Shown here: positions 6,694-15,316 of the stretch, one piece after another
Layout: the number at the start of each line of letters is the position of its first letter
Position numbering within the stretch: position 1 is the first letter of the stretch
Program-made: the position numbers and the translations under genes
Notes under the pieces: model-generated
Told to the model about the DNA's origin: nothing
The model's input: the letters and a program-made list of their open reading frames with translations, nothing else
Databases searched by the model: none
Assembly (NCBI GenBank): GCA_031271125.1
Contig: JAISWH010000037.1
Location: 1 to 35,867 of the forward strand
DNA: 35,867 nt
DNA from: Dysgonamonadaceae bacterium
Lineage (GTDB): Bacteria; Bacteroidota; Bacteroidia; Bacteroidales; Azobacteroidaceae
Direction: 5' to 3'

Positions 6694-7806
6694 ATGTTAC
6701 GATATTTAATAGAAAAAGAATTTAAGCAAACATTTCGGAATGCTTTCATTCCGAAGATGATACTTGCATTTCCGTTTATGGTGCTGTTGGTTTTTCCCTG
6801 GGCGACCAATCAGGAAATCAAGAATATCAACGTGACGGTGATCGACAGGGATCATAGCGCCTGGTCGAAACGTTTATCTGAAAAAATCGGAGCGTCAACT
6901 TATTTTAATTTAGCCGGTTATGCCGATTCAAACGATGAAGGTATGATTACCGTTGAAGACGGGAAAGCCGATATGCTGTTGGATATTCCGCCCGATTTTG
7001 AAAAAAACCTGGTGAACCGGGGCGAAACAAGCATAATGATTTCCGCCAATGCGGTCAATATCATGAAAGGCGGATTAGGTTCGGGCTATATGAATGCGAT
7101 TGTTCAGGACTTTGCCGGCGAAATCAGGGCGGAAATCATCCCTGCATCGGGGAAAACCGGATTGCCGCTAATTCAAGTTATTCCGCAAGGCCGTTTCAAT
7201 GTTTTTTTAGATTACAAAGTGTTTATGATTCCCGCATTGATAGTCATTCTGATGACTTTGCTCTGTGGCTTCCTGCCGGCATTGAATATTGTAAGCGAAA
7301 AAGAAATAGGTACGATTGAACAAATCAATGTGACGCCGGTAAGAAAATTCTCTTTTATTCTTGGGAAATTAATTCCGTATTGGGTGATCGGTTTGTTTGT
7401 TTTCACTTTGACATTGGGACTTTCCGCATTGATTTACGGTTTGGTTCCCCAAGGTAATTTATTGACGATTTACCTTTCGGTATTGGTCTATATAACCACA
7501 GTTTCAGGTTTGGGGTTGTTGATTTCCAACTACTCGTCGACCATGCAACAAGCGATGTTTGTCATATTCTTTTTCCTGATTATCTTTATCTTAATCAGCG
7601 GATTATTCACTCCGATATCGAGCATGCCACATTGGGCGCAGGTTTTCACCTACTTCAACCCTTTGCGGTATTTTATCGAAATCATGCGGATGACATTTCT
7701 GAAAGGGAGCGGATTTATGGATATATGGCGGCAATTGGCGGCTTTAGCGGCATGTGCGTTTGTCTTGGATGGTTGGGCGTTGATCAGTTATCGGAAAAGT
7801 CATTAG
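6694..7806 (+). CDS. ABC-2 type permease, second of pair (YbhR/YbhS-like)
   Basis: A 370-residue partner of the preceding permease with the same topology. One helix (MILAFPFMVLLVFPWA, about 22-37) is followed by a periplasmic domain (VTVIDRDHSAWSKRLSEKIG) and a bundle of five or six helices. It carries the family segments IVSEKEIGTIEQINVTPV, SGLFTPISSMPHWAQVFT and NPLRYFIEIMR. Only two bases separate it from the upstream stop codon. It is the last gene of the exporter operon; the next gene is on the opposite strand. Confidence 0.9.
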   Translation: MLRYLIEKEFKQTFRNAFIPKMILAFPFMVLLVFPWATNQEIKNINVTVIDRDHSAWSKRLSEKIGASTYFNLAGYADSNDEGMITVEDGKADMLLDIPPDFEKNLVNRGETSIMISANAVNIMKGGLGSGYMNAIVQDFAGEIRAEIIPASGKTGLPLIQVIPQGRFNVFLDYKVFMIPALIVILMTLLCGFLPALNIVSEKEIGTIEQINVTPVRKFSFILGKLIPYWVIGLFVFTLTLGLSALIYGLVPQGNLLTIYLSVLVYITTVSGLGLLISNYSSTMQQAMFVIFFFLIIFILISGLFTPISSMPHWAQVFTYFNPLRYFIEIMRMTFLKGSGFMDIWRQLAALAACAFVLDGWALISYRKSH

Positions 7807-7929
7807 AGAGGGGCTGTACAGCCATTTCAGGATGATTGTCTTTTCCATGATGGAATTTTATCCAGTAACACCCGGTTCTCCGGTTTATACGATAGGAAGT
7901 CTTGACAAGATCACGTGAAATTTTTTATA
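7807..7929. other. convergent intergenic gap
   Basis: A 123-bp gap between the exporter operon (+) and the FemAB-like gene (-). It contains the 12-bp perfect palindrome GGCTGTACAGCC (7812-7823) six bases after the exporter stop codon, without a following T-run. TCACGTGA followed by AATTTTTT lies near 7911-7926. Either could act in termination, but neither is a convincing intrinsic terminator. Confidence 0.35.
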
Positions 7930-8943
7930 TTACAACCGATACAAAGGAAAAAAAGAAGAATCCGGCAAATCGTTCCTGTATTTATCATAAACGAGCCGGT
8001 CGTAAATTTCCCGGTTATGAACGTAACGCCAAGTTTTGAACTGGAAATGCAGGTGGGAAAACTGCGCTTTAAATTCAAATAAAGTATCTCGGTTACCCCC
8101 AAAACCACCGCCCAAATGCATATAATTCCTGTTTTTTTCTACTCCATAAAGCCGGATTCGATCCCAAACGTATTTCAACGGGCTTAAATACAAATAGTCG
8201 TCGAGCGTAGCGCTTAGATGCGGTTGAATGATTTCGTTACAATCCGTAAAAAGCGAACCGCTGATTATTTTATCTTCATAATAAGCTACATACAAAATCG
8301 ATGGTAGCGTTTCGAGAAAACAGGAAAAATAGGTATTATCAAAAAAATAGGCTTGTGAGGCGTGAACGCGCTTCATCGTTTCGGTGTATATATTGACAAA
8401 AGCCTCTATTTCGGCTTTGGTCTCGGCTTTTTTCACCATCAGATTTTTTCTTTTCAAACGATTAACGGTATTTTTCAGAGAGTGGGAATATTGTTTCCTT
8501 TGCTCATTTTCAGGCAGACTCAAGTCAATAGCAACCGTAAATCCCGTATCAAGCGTGTTGCCTATCCCTTCCAGAATTTTTTCCTGAACCGGAAACAACG
8601 GATGCAAGCGAAAAAAAACGGATACAACCGAATTTTCATCGAAAAAGCGAAGCAAATCCGTATGAAATGTTGTAAGTGATTTCCGATCCGGCCGGTTGGT
8701 ATTAGTCAAAGGCCCTGAATAACCGTAAACCGATGTGATGTCATTGTATTTCGTACCGTCGATATGTCTCAGAATAAAAGGAAGTGCAAAGTCGGCCGTT
8801 TCATCCGAATAATGCAACAAAAGCGGAATGCCCGAATCATCCATCCGGTGATATTCGGCCAAGTGATAAAAATCAAAACCATTCATAGATCGGATAATTT
8901 CGTTCCACTTCGCTTTATTTTTCAAGGTGATAATGTCAAGCAT
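7930..8943 (-). CDS. FemAB/GNAT-like acyltransferase in an envelope polysaccharide locus
   Basis: A 337-residue soluble protein resembling the FemAB-like / BioF2-like branch of the acetyltransferase superfamily. These proteins have two GNAT-like halves and commonly modify peptidoglycan precursors or exopolysaccharide. Visible marks are NDITSVYGYSGPLTN, the basic helix HSLKNTVNRLKRKNLMVKKAET, the YVAYYEDKIISGSLFTDC strand pair and LHLGGGFGGNRDTLFEFKAQFS near the C-terminus. Its ATG overlaps the stop codon of the sugar-phosphate transferase by one base (TGATG), so the two are translated together and probably act on the same glycan. The substrate is unknown. Confidence 0.75.
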   Translation of the reverse strand: MLDIITLKNKAKWNEIIRSMNGFDFYHLAEYHRMDDSGIPLLLHYSDETADFALPFILRHIDGTKYNDITSVYGYSGPLTNTNRPDRKSLTTFHTDLLRFFDENSVVSVFFRLHPLFPVQEKILEGIGNTLDTGFTVAIDLSLPENEQRKQYSHSLKNTVNRLKRKNLMVKKAETKAEIEAFVNIYTETMKRVHASQAYFFDNTYFSCFLETLPSILYVAYYEDKIISGSLFTDCNEIIQPHLSATLDDYLYLSPLKYVWDRIRLYGVEKNRNYMHLGGGFGGNRDTLFEFKAQFSHLHFQFKTWRYVHNREIYDRLVYDKYRNDLPDSSFFPLYRL

Positions 8944-10346
8944 CAGTACGCGTTTTTTTCGCCTTTAAACATGTTAAAAACCGTAACAAACAAGATTTTC
9001 AAATCCAGCAGGAAAGTCCAGTTTTCGAGATACCAGACATCATACTTCACCCGATCTTCCATTTGTTTGGTAGTCTTGGTTTCGCCCCGAAATCCGTTCA
9101 CTTGCGCCCAACCGCTGATGCCGGGTTTCACTAAATGGCGCACCATGTATTTGTCGATAAGCGTAGAATATAATTCCGTATGTTTCAGCATGTGCGGACG
9201 CGGCCCGATAACGCTCATATCTCCTTTCAGAACATTGAAAAACTGAGGAATTTCGTCCAAATTGGAACGGCGCAAAAAGTGTCCGAATTTCGTAATTCGC
9301 GGGTCATCTTTTTCTGCTTGTTTTTCGTCGGCGTTTTCATTGATTTTCATGGAACGGAATTTATAACAATCAAAATTTTTGCCGTAAATTCCCGTCCGGA
9401 TTTGTTTGAAAATAATAGCTCCCGGAGAAGACAATTTGATAAGCGCTCCTATGATAATGTAGAACCAAGGGAAAAATACAATCAGGAAAAACAAGGAAAA
9501 GACAATATCGAAAATTCGTTTGATAATTTGGTTGTGCAAAAATTGAAGCGGCTCCGGACGAACAACCATAATCGGCATAGACTCAATGCTTTCAAGATAT
9601 AAACGTTTCTTCAAATAGCGTGAAAATTCAGGCACAATGTAAAAACGAATCATATTTTTTTCTGCAAAATTGAATATCCGGAGAATTTTTTCATCTTCCG
9701 AGCTGGGGAGTGTACAATAAATTTCGTCGATATCATTTTGTAGTACATAGTCTTCTACTTCGTGAGTCATTCCGAGATAATTCGGCAATGTATTCTTCAA
9801 CAAAAGGTTATCGTCAAAAAAACCATAGATATTATAGCCGTATGTCACTTCTTTTTTCAGTTCGGAATACAAATTCATACCGGTTTTGCCTGCACCGACG
9901 ATGATGACTCGCTTGTAATTGTGTCCGCCTTTGCGATACAATTTTAATGCTTCCCTTGCAATTACCCGCCATACGGTAAACACGACAAATAGCAAAAGGT
10001 AATAATAAATCATAAAACGGGGCAAAGCGTCTATTTCCATTTTCAGGAAAAACAGGCTGGTAATAAAAATGATCAAATGCAAGGCAATCAATGATAAAGC
10101 TCGCTGCGCAATTTTGTCCGTAAACATCACCGGCTTGTAAAGATTGACCGGTATAAAATAAACGGAAAATATATAACTGAAATTCAATAATAAAATAATG
10201 AACCTTAGTTTTGCATTAAAATCATCCGCTTTATAAATTCCGGTCCACTTATAAACTGCATAAAAAATGATATTTAATACAATTAAATCACCAAGAATGA
10301 CCAGCCATTTTATCAGAAATCCATATCCTCTTTTATCTTTGGGCAT
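8943..10346 (-). CDS. undecaprenyl-phosphate sugar phosphotransferase (WcaJ/polyprenyl glycosylphosphotransferase family)
   Basis: A 467-residue membrane enzyme that would transfer a sugar-1-phosphate (usually glucose or galactose) from a nucleotide sugar to undecaprenyl phosphate, starting a polysaccharide repeat unit. Four or five N-terminal transmembrane helices precede a Rossmann-like domain (VIIVGAGKTGMNLYSEL) and the C-terminal bacterial sugar transferase domain. The latter shows KRIFDIVFSLFFL, FKQIRTGIYGKNFDCYKFRSM, LRRSNLDEIPQFFNVLKGDM, SVIGPRP and VKPGISGWAQVNG. The start is set at MPKDKRGYG (10346), 18 bp downstream of a consensus -7 box; the longer frame from a TTG at 10409 would run through the terminator and promoter. 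The sugar is not determined. Confidence 0.88.
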   Translation of the reverse strand: MPKDKRGYGFLIKWLVILGDLIVLNIIFYAVYKWTGIYKADDFNAKLRFIILLLNFSYIFSVYFIPVNLYKPVMFTDKIAQRALSLIALHLIIFITSLFFLKMEIDALPRFMIYYYLLLFVVFTVWRVIAREALKLYRKGGHNYKRVIIVGAGKTGMNLYSELKKEVTYGYNIYGFFDDNLLLKNTLPNYLGMTHEVEDYVLQNDIDEIYCTLPSSEDEKILRIFNFAEKNMIRFYIVPEFSRYLKKRLYLESIESMPIMVVRPEPLQFLHNQIIKRIFDIVFSLFFLIVFFPWFYIIIGALIKLSSPGAIIFKQIRTGIYGKNFDCYKFRSMKINENADEKQAEKDDPRITKFGHFLRRSNLDEIPQFFNVLKGDMSVIGPRPHMLKHTELYSTLIDKYMVRHLVKPGISGWAQVNGFRGETKTTKQMEDRVKYDVWYLENWTFLLDLKILFVTVFNMFKGEKNAY

Positions 10347-10363
10347 ACATTTTATTTTGAGTG

Positions 10364-10395
10364 CAAATTTAACCTTTATAAAGGAAACTAACAAA
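10364..10395 (-). promoter_or_regulatory. promoter of the sugar phosphotransferase gene
   Basis: On the minus strand, TTTG (10395-10392) and TAAATTTG (10371-10364) are separated by 20 bp, an exact Bacteroidota consensus. The -33 box overlaps the T-run of the ompA terminator. Confidence 0.7.
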
Positions 10396-10422
10396 AAAAG
10401 CGCCCACAATAGGACGCTTTTT
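10393..10422 (-). terminator. rho-independent terminator of the ompA-like gene
   Basis: The arms AAAAAGCG and CGCTTTTT (10395-10402 and 10415-10422) pair perfectly. They are extended by two GC pairs inside one mismatch, with a 6-nt loop, and a seven-T run follows on the minus strand. It lies about 30 bp after the stop codon at 10450. The symmetric A and T runs mean it could also work in the other direction. Confidence 0.75.
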
Positions 10423-10449
10423 CCGTAATTTTTATACTTTTATAACTTT

Positions 10450-11661
10450 TTAGTTCGGAGCGCTCATAATTACAACCCGATTCCAATTGTTTTTCGGATA
10501 CGGTTGTTCGCCGGAACCTTTCCATTCCACTGTAATTTTTTCGGAAGGAATTTTGTATTTTGTTGTAAGTTCTTTAGCTACAGATTGAGCGCGTCTTTTG
10601 GAAATATCCAGATTATAATTGCTTGTGCCTGTAGCTTTATCGGCATAACCAACAACTTTAATCTTTTCACCTGTTTTCTTCATGAATTCGGCCGTGTTGT
10701 AAATGCTAATTTGTTGATTTACATCAATTTTAGCGCTATTCAGACGGAAGAATACCACATTCGGCACATAATTAATTTCGTCGGCTTTAACCACCGGAGC
10801 TACTTGCGGACATTCGGGACAAGAAACCGGACGTTTTGCTAATTGTGCATTTTCAGAGCGAAGTGCGTTGATTTTTCCATTCAAATCATTGATCAAAGCA
10901 TAATTCATCGGTTCTACACTTTCGAAACCAACTTTTCCCAATTTGAAAGTTACACCACCGGAAATGCCTACAATTAATTCATTTTCAGCATTATGCACAA
11001 TTCTGTCGAAATAATCGGGGACGATTGCCGCTCCCAAATCGAAATCCAAGCTAATGCGTTCACTCACGTTGAAACCTAAATTCAAACCTGTATTTATAGA
11101 TATTGCATTGGAATAACGATGATAATTTTTCGCATTTACAGCAACTCCATGAGACGGAGGGGTAGGGGGTAGGGGGATTGTTTTGTCCATTTCAAAACGA
11201 TGGGCAAATCCCAGACCAATGTAAGGACCAAAACTGACTACTTTGGAAGGAATATAGGTTCCCCAATAGTTTGCCAGATTCCACATAGCGTCAAGGTGCA
11301 GATTGTAGTACTTCAAATGTTGCATGTAAAGTCCATCGTCCTCAAATCCGTGAAGCGCGCCTCCTTGTCCTTTCAAACGGAGCGCCCAATAAGGATTGAA
11401 CCATTTACCAATAGCTACTTCAGGCATTAATGTGAAACGCTCGCCAAAACCAACGTCGGCGCTTAAGTCATTGTCTCCAAAAAATACCTGGCCGCCGGCG
11501 CCAATATGGAAAAACCAGTTTTCTCCGGCTCCACTGTGCTTGAATGCAGTTTTATAACCTGCAGTTTTAAGCTCATTTTGAAGAGTTTCCTGAGCTGCTG
11601 TAAAAAACGCTAAACTCGATAAAATAAGACTAACACAAAGAATTTTTGTTTTCATAAACAT
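10450..11661 (-). CDS. OmpA-family outer membrane porin/peptidoglycan anchor
   Basis: A 403-residue protein with a signal peptide (ILCVSLILSSLAFFTAAQ), an N-terminal eight-strand-type beta-barrel (about 45-260), a short coiled segment (NDLNGKINALRSENAQLAK) with SCPECPQ, and a C-terminal OmpA peptidoglycan-binding domain (about 300-403). The last contains VVFFRLNSAKID, VVGYADKATGTSNYNLDISKRRAQSVA and NRVVIM. Such proteins are abundant structural porins in Bacteroidales. Starting at Met3 (11655) is equally possible. It has its own promoter and terminator, so it is a single-gene unit. One barrel loop contains a Pro-rich insert, PLPPTPP, encoded by a C-rich tandem repeat (11156-11176). Confidence 0.9.
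   Translation of the reverse strand: MFMKTKILCVSLILSSLAFFTAAQETLQNELKTAGYKTAFKHSGAGENWFFHIGAGGQVFFGDNDLSADVGFGERFTLMPEVAIGKWFNPYWALRLKGQGGALHGFEDDGLYMQHLKYYNLHLDAMWNLANYWGTYIPSKVVSFGPYIGLGFAHRFEMDKTIPLPPTPPSHGVAVNAKNYHRYSNAISINTGLNLGFNVSERISLDFDLGAAIVPDYFDRIVHNAENELIVGISGGVTFKLGKVGFESVEPMNYALINDLNGKINALRSENAQLAKRPVSCPECPQVAPVVKADEINYVPNVVFFRLNSAKIDVNQQISIYNTAEFMKKTGEKIKVVGYADKATGTSNYNLDISKRRAQSVAKELTTKYKIPSEKITVEWKGSGEQPYPKNNWNRVVIMSAPN
11156..11176 (-). repeat. tandem CCCCCTA-type repeat inside ompA
   Basis: On the minus strand three C-runs are separated by TA: CCCCCTA, CCCCCTA, CCCCTCC. It encodes PLPPTPP in a predicted surface loop. The run of near-identical short units makes length variation plausible. 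Confidence 0.6.
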
Positions 11662-11719
11662 CTTTAATTTAAGTATTAATAGTTAATATTCTATTTCACC
11701 ATCACCACTAAACTCACGT

Positions 11720-11751
11720 CAAAATTATACAAAAAAAACGAAATAGACAAA
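11720..11751 (-). promoter_or_regulatory. promoter of the ompA-like gene
   Basis: On the minus strand TTTG (11751-11748) and TAATTTTG (11727-11720) are separated by 20 bp. This gives a leader of about 50 nt before the start codon. A second -7-like TATATTTG lies just upstream (about 11755-11748) without a clear -33 box. Confidence 0.65.
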
Positions 11752-11817
11752 TATACAATACATTTTGTCTGAAAAATACCGTTTCCTTTCAATTTTTAAA
11801 CAAAACATGCTTGGTTT

Positions 11818-12969
11818 TTATTCAAAATAGTTCAGAATCCGATACCCAGCTTCTTTTAAATAAGCTTCCTTTTTCATTTCTTTAATATCATTTTGCATCA
11901 TGTCTTCAATAAGCATATTTAAATGATATTTGGGTTCCCAAGAAAGTTTCGTACGGGCTTTTGTGGCATCTCCGATAAGCAATTCCACTTCCGTAGGCCG
12001 GAAATATTGCGGATCGACTTTGACAACGGCCTCTCCGATTCTCTTTCTGATGGGTTCCAAATACGATTCGCCGATTTTTTTTACAAATAAATCAGGCTCA
12101 ATTTGTGCTATTTTTCCTGTTTCATTAACTCCTTCACCCTGAAATTCAATGGTTAAACCGATTTCCTGAAAAGATTTTCCGATGAACTCGCGAATCGTTG
12201 TCGTAATACCTGTCGCAATGACATAATCTTCGGGAGCATCTTGTTGCAGAATCAGATACATAGCTTTGATGTAGTCTTTTGCATGACCCCAGTCGCGCTT
12301 GCTGGAAAGATTACCCATATACACTTCTTTCTGTATTCCTAAAGCAATTCGGGCAACAGCTCGCGTTACTTTCCGGGTTACAAAGGTTTCGCCGCGCAAA
12401 GGCGATTCGTGATTGAAGAGTATTCCGTTGCAAGCGAACATGTTATACGCTTCTCTGTAATTAACCGTAATCCAATAGGCATACATTTTAGCTACCGCGT
12501 ATGGACTTCTCGGATAAAACGGAGTCGTTTCTTTCTGGGGAATTTCCTGCACCAATCCGTACAACTCTGATGTGGATGCCTGATAAATCCGTGTTTTGTT
12601 CGTCAAACCCAGCAAGCGCACGGCTTCCAACACACGTAATGTGCCTAAACCGTCTACATTAGCCGTATATTCGGGCGTATCAAAACTGACCTTTACGTGG
12701 CTCTGGGCGGCCAGATTATAGATTTCATCCGGTTGGATATCCCCGATTATCCGCGTAATATTCATCGAATCGGTCATATCCCCGTAATGCAAAATCAAAT
12801 TCCGGTTTTCTTGGTGAGGGTCTTGATATAAATGGTCGATTCTGTCTGTATTGAACAGCGATGCACGCCGTTTAATACCGTGAACCGTATACCCTTTTTT
12901 TACCAGAAACTCGGATAGATAGGCTCCATCTTGTCCGGTAACCCCCGTAAGTAATGCAACTTTTCCCAT
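11818..12969 (-). CDS. gmd: GDP-mannose 4,6-dehydratase
   Basis: A 383-residue short-chain dehydrogenase of the extended type that converts GDP-D-mannose to GDP-4-keto-6-deoxymannose, the first step of GDP-fucose synthesis. NADP-binding motif [11 protein letters not shown] (8-18) and catalytic residues Thr133, Glu135 (STSELYG), Tyr157 and Lys161 (PYAVAK) are all present. [20 protein letters not shown] and [11 protein letters not shown] are family signatures. It lies 40 bp downstream of fcl on the same strand, forming a two-gene GDP-fucose cassette next to polysaccharide genes. Fucose may go to capsule or surface glycoproteins. Confidence 0.97.
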   Translation of the reverse strand: MGKVALLTGVTGQDGAYLSEFLVKKGYTVHGIKRRASLFNTDRIDHLYQDPHQENRNLILHYGDMTDSMNITRIIGDIQPDEIYNLAAQSHVKVSFDTPEYTANVDGLGTLRVLEAVRLLGLTNKTRIYQASTSELYGLVQEIPQKETTPFYPRSPYAVAKMYAYWITVNYREAYNMFACNGILFNHESPLRGETFVTRKVTRAVARIALGIQKEVYMGNLSSKRDWGHAKDYIKAMYLILQQDAPEDYVIATGITTTIREFIGKSFQEIGLTIEFQGEGVNETGKIAQIEPDLFVKKIGESYLEPIRKRIGEAVVKVDPQYFRPTEVELLIGDATKARTKLSWEPKYHLNMLIEDMMQNDIKEMKKEAYLKEAGYRILNYFE

Positions 12970-12997
12970 ATATATAAAAAAAAATCTTAATTCTTAG

Positions 12998-13018
12998 AAT
13001 TCCTAATTCTCAATTCTC
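12998..13018 (-). repeat. AATTGAGAATT-type repeat at the fcl/gmd junction
   Basis: On the minus strand it reads GAGAATTGAGAATTAGGAAT(T), the same as 3930-3954 apart from a 7-bp insert there. It supplies the last codons (EN) and stop of fcl. Confidence 0.55.
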
Positions 13019-14080
13019 CAAATACCATTCATACAATTTCCCAACGCCTTCTTCAATGTCGATTTTATGTTTCCAACCCAATTGGTGTAATTTAGCAGGG
13101 TCGGTCAATTTGCGCATTGGTCCGTCGGGTTTATCTGCGTTGAAAACAAATTCGCCCTGATAGCCGGTCTTTTTTGCAATTAAATTCGCTAAGTCTCGGA
13201 TAGAAATATCTTTCCCTGTCCCGATATTAATATGCGTATTCCTGATTTCTTTTCCTTGTGGTTTCAAATCTTTGAAATCAACATTTTCCATAATAAAAAT
13301 GCAGGCATCAGCCATTTCTTCACTCCACAAAAACTCACGCAAAGGCTTTCCGGTACCCCAGATTTCCACGCTGTTTTTTTTTACGCCGTATTTTTCTAAT
13401 TTAGCTGCTATGGCGTTTTCACCGGCATTTCCGTCGACACCTTCGACAGGCAATCGGTTCATATCTCTCCGAACGGCGTTCCAATCGTCATTCATCAGGC
13501 TTTTAGCCAAATGGATTTTGCGCAAAAGCGCCGGTAGGACATGCGATTTTTCCAAATCAAAATTGTCATTCGGGCCGTACAAATTCGTGGGCATGACAGC
13601 AATATAATTCGTACCGTATTGAAGATTATAGCTTTCGCAAAGTTTTATTCCGGCGATTTTAGCCAGGGCGTATGGCTCATTGGTGTATTCCAGAGGTGAA
13701 GACAATAAGCAATTTTCCGGCATCGGCTGAGGCGCTTCGCGAGGATAAATACAAGTCGAACCCAAGAACAACAATTTTTTCACGCCGTTTAACCAGGAAG
13801 CATGAATTACATTGTTTTGGATTTGCAGATTTTCGTAAATAAATTGTCCGCGATAGGTATTGTTTGCTATAATTCCTCCCACTTTTGCCGCTGCAAGAAT
13901 GACATAATCGGGCTTTTCTTTTTCAAAAAAATCAAAGACTGATTGTTGATTACTCAAATCCAATTCGAGATGATCTCTTAAAACAAAATTGTTATAAAAT
14001 CTTGATTTCAAGTTCTTTAATATTGCAGAACCAACTAAGCCGTTGTGTCCTGCAATGAATATTTTCCCGTTTAATCGCAT
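13010..14080 (-). CDS. fcl: GDP-L-fucose synthase
   Basis: A 356-residue epimerase/reductase that turns GDP-4-keto-6-deoxymannose into GDP-L-fucose with NADPH. It has the N-terminal motif GHNGLVGSA (11-19) and catalytic Ser108 (LGSTCIYP), Tyr137 and Lys141 (PYALAKIAG). MPTNLYGPNDNFDLEKSHVLPAL and DGPMRKLTD are typical. It is longer than the E. coli enzyme because of an insert at about 190-235 (DWNAVRRDMNRL...AAKLEKYGV), which is usual in Bacteroidetes homologues. It precedes gmd on the same strand. The last residues LEN come from an intergenic-type repeat. Confidence 0.96.
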   Translation of the reverse strand: MRLNGKIFIAGHNGLVGSAILKNLKSRFYNNFVLRDHLELDLSNQQSVFDFFEKEKPDYVILAAAKVGGIIANNTYRGQFIYENLQIQNNVIHASWLNGVKKLLFLGSTCIYPREAPQPMPENCLLSSPLEYTNEPYALAKIAGIKLCESYNLQYGTNYIAVMPTNLYGPNDNFDLEKSHVLPALLRKIHLAKSLMNDDWNAVRRDMNRLPVEGVDGNAGENAIAAKLEKYGVKKNSVEIWGTGKPLREFLWSEEMADACIFIMENVDFKDLKPQGKEIRNTHINIGTGKDISIRDLANLIAKKTGYQGEFVFNADKPDGPMRKLTDPAKLHQLGWKHKIDIEEGVGKLYEWYLEN

Positions 14081-14094
14081 ATAAAATAATGTAC

Positions 14095-14130
14095 AAAAGT
14101 CATGCCAAACTAAAAAAAGTCATGCAAAAG
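14095..14130. promoter_or_regulatory. direct repeats upstream of fcl
   Basis: AAAAGTCATGC occurs at 14095-14105 and again at 14115-14125, exactly 20 bp apart, both followed by an A-rich end. They lie 15-45 bp upstream of the fcl start codon. This spacing, about two helical turns, fits a pair of sites for a regulator or part of a promoter (GACTTTTG resembles a weak -7 box). Function is inferred. Confidence 0.4.
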
Positions 14131-14148
14131 CACTAATTTTTTCGGAAA

Positions 14149-15267
14149 TTATTGTACCCCCGCTTTCAAAGGCGCTTTCCGTACCAAGCCGAAACGCACA
14201 ACCGCATCAAACCAATCATCCGCAGTCGGGAATTTCCATTGACTCCAACCGCCGCCGAAATAATACACAAAATCTTGTCCCGGCGAGTATTTTTTCAAAA
14301 GCATGAAATGATCGTTTTCTTCAAGCGTACCGCCATCCGCACCGGGAATATATATCCCGACGTAATTGAGTCCTTGGGGAATTCCCGCATCGGAAACAGC
14401 ATTTTCAGAATAAGCAATCACTTGTTTGTCTTCGCTCGAAAATAACCGGCCTTTTTCTTTGTGGAGGAATATTCCCGCCGCCAATTTCAAAGGCGCATCA
14501 GGTCCTTCGTAACGAACAACAGCTTTGTTCATCAGACTTCCCGCATCGGCAGTAACAGTCAGAATTGCCTTATAATAAACCTTATCCACCCGAATGGAAT
14601 CGTAAATCAAAGTGAAAACGGAGCGCAAAGGGCCGGCCGCCTTGACTTCAAACCGGTCGTAATGATTGCCGATCCACGCTTGACCGGTATAAGGCGCAAT
14701 GCCTCCGGCGCCCATGGTGTGGCCAACCGAGTAACAGTCCAGACCCAAACCGTGATTCACATGATAAGAAATACCTCGTTCCAATTCGTCGGCGTAAAAT
14801 TTATCCATGACCAAACTGTCCGTACATTTCAACCAGAGATCGACGCCATTGCTCGGATTTTCGGGAGCCAATGCCGGGCCATACATGCGATAAGCCGCCA
14901 GATCGTTTTCCCAGGCAAAATCATCTTTCCGTTCAGGCACCTGGCGTGCGTGCGTCTTAGCAGCTACGGGAGCCGGCGTACCTTTTTCCAAAGTATAGAT
15001 ACTTGATTTTCCGCCAGGTACATCAGCTTGAAAAATCAGCAGGGAATCGCTTCCTTCCGTCCATAACTGATAAGGAATTTCTTCGCCCTTTTCGTTTTTC
15101 AACACATAGGTTTGATTGACAAAATCAGCTTTTAACGCTTTTGTCCGGACTTCTACCATTTCCCCGTTGCGGTCGAAATCAAGCGGATTTTCTACCGTAA
15201 TCTTAACCGGTTCCGGAGTGCAGGAAACCATTAGAATTGCTGTTAATAATGCTAATATATTTTTCAT
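14149..15267 (-). CDS. DUF4861 lipoprotein of a uronate-utilisation cluster
   Basis: A 372-residue DUF4861-family protein. The start chosen at 15267 gives a lipoprotein signal, MKNILALLTAILMVSC, with Cys16 as lipidation site; the longer open frame to 15600 runs antiparallel inside kduD and is rejected. Conserved-looking stretches are DFAWENDLAAYRMYGPAL, GVDLWLKCTDSLVMDKFY, GLGLDCYSVGHTMGAGG and DFVYYFGGGWSQWKFPT. Proteins of this family occur in polysaccharide-degradation loci beside kduD/kduI, unsaturated glucuronyl hydrolases and lyases. An enzymatic or sugar-binding role has been proposed only from context. It is the last gene of the kduI-kduD unit. Confidence 0.82.
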   Translation of the reverse strand: MKNILALLTAILMVSCTPEPVKITVENPLDFDRNGEMVEVRTKALKADFVNQTYVLKNEKGEEIPYQLWTEGSDSLLIFQADVPGGKSSIYTLEKGTPAPVAAKTHARQVPERKDDFAWENDLAAYRMYGPALAPENPSNGVDLWLKCTDSLVMDKFYADELERGISYHVNHGLGLDCYSVGHTMGAGGIAPYTGQAWIGNHYDRFEVKAAGPLRSVFTLIYDSIRVDKVYYKAILTVTADAGSLMNKAVVRYEGPDAPLKLAAGIFLHKEKGRLFSSEDKQVIAYSENAVSDAGIPQGLNYVGIYIPGADGGTLEENDHFMLLKKYSPGQDFVYYFGGGWSQWKFPTADDWFDAVVRFGLVRKAPLKAGVQ

Positions 15268-15281
15268 TTTAATATAAATTT

Positions 15282-15315
15282 TACCCTCCAGCCCTCTGAA
15301 GGGGGCTGTGGGGAA
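15282..15315. repeat. CCCTCCAGCCC...GGGGGCTGTGGGG hairpin repeat
   Basis: The arms AGCCCTCT/GAAGGGGGCT form an imperfect hairpin followed by GTGGGG. It resembles the CCCTCCAGCCCCCTGAAGGGGG sequences common between genes in Bacteroidetes genomes. It fills most of the gap between kduD and the DUF4861 gene and may attenuate transcription. Confidence 0.45.
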
Positions 15316-15316
15316 G

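Noticed and set aside
10347..10409. Longer N-terminus of the sugar phosphotransferase from a TTG
   Set aside because: It would cover the consensus promoter and part of the ompA terminator; the family start fits the ATG at 10346.
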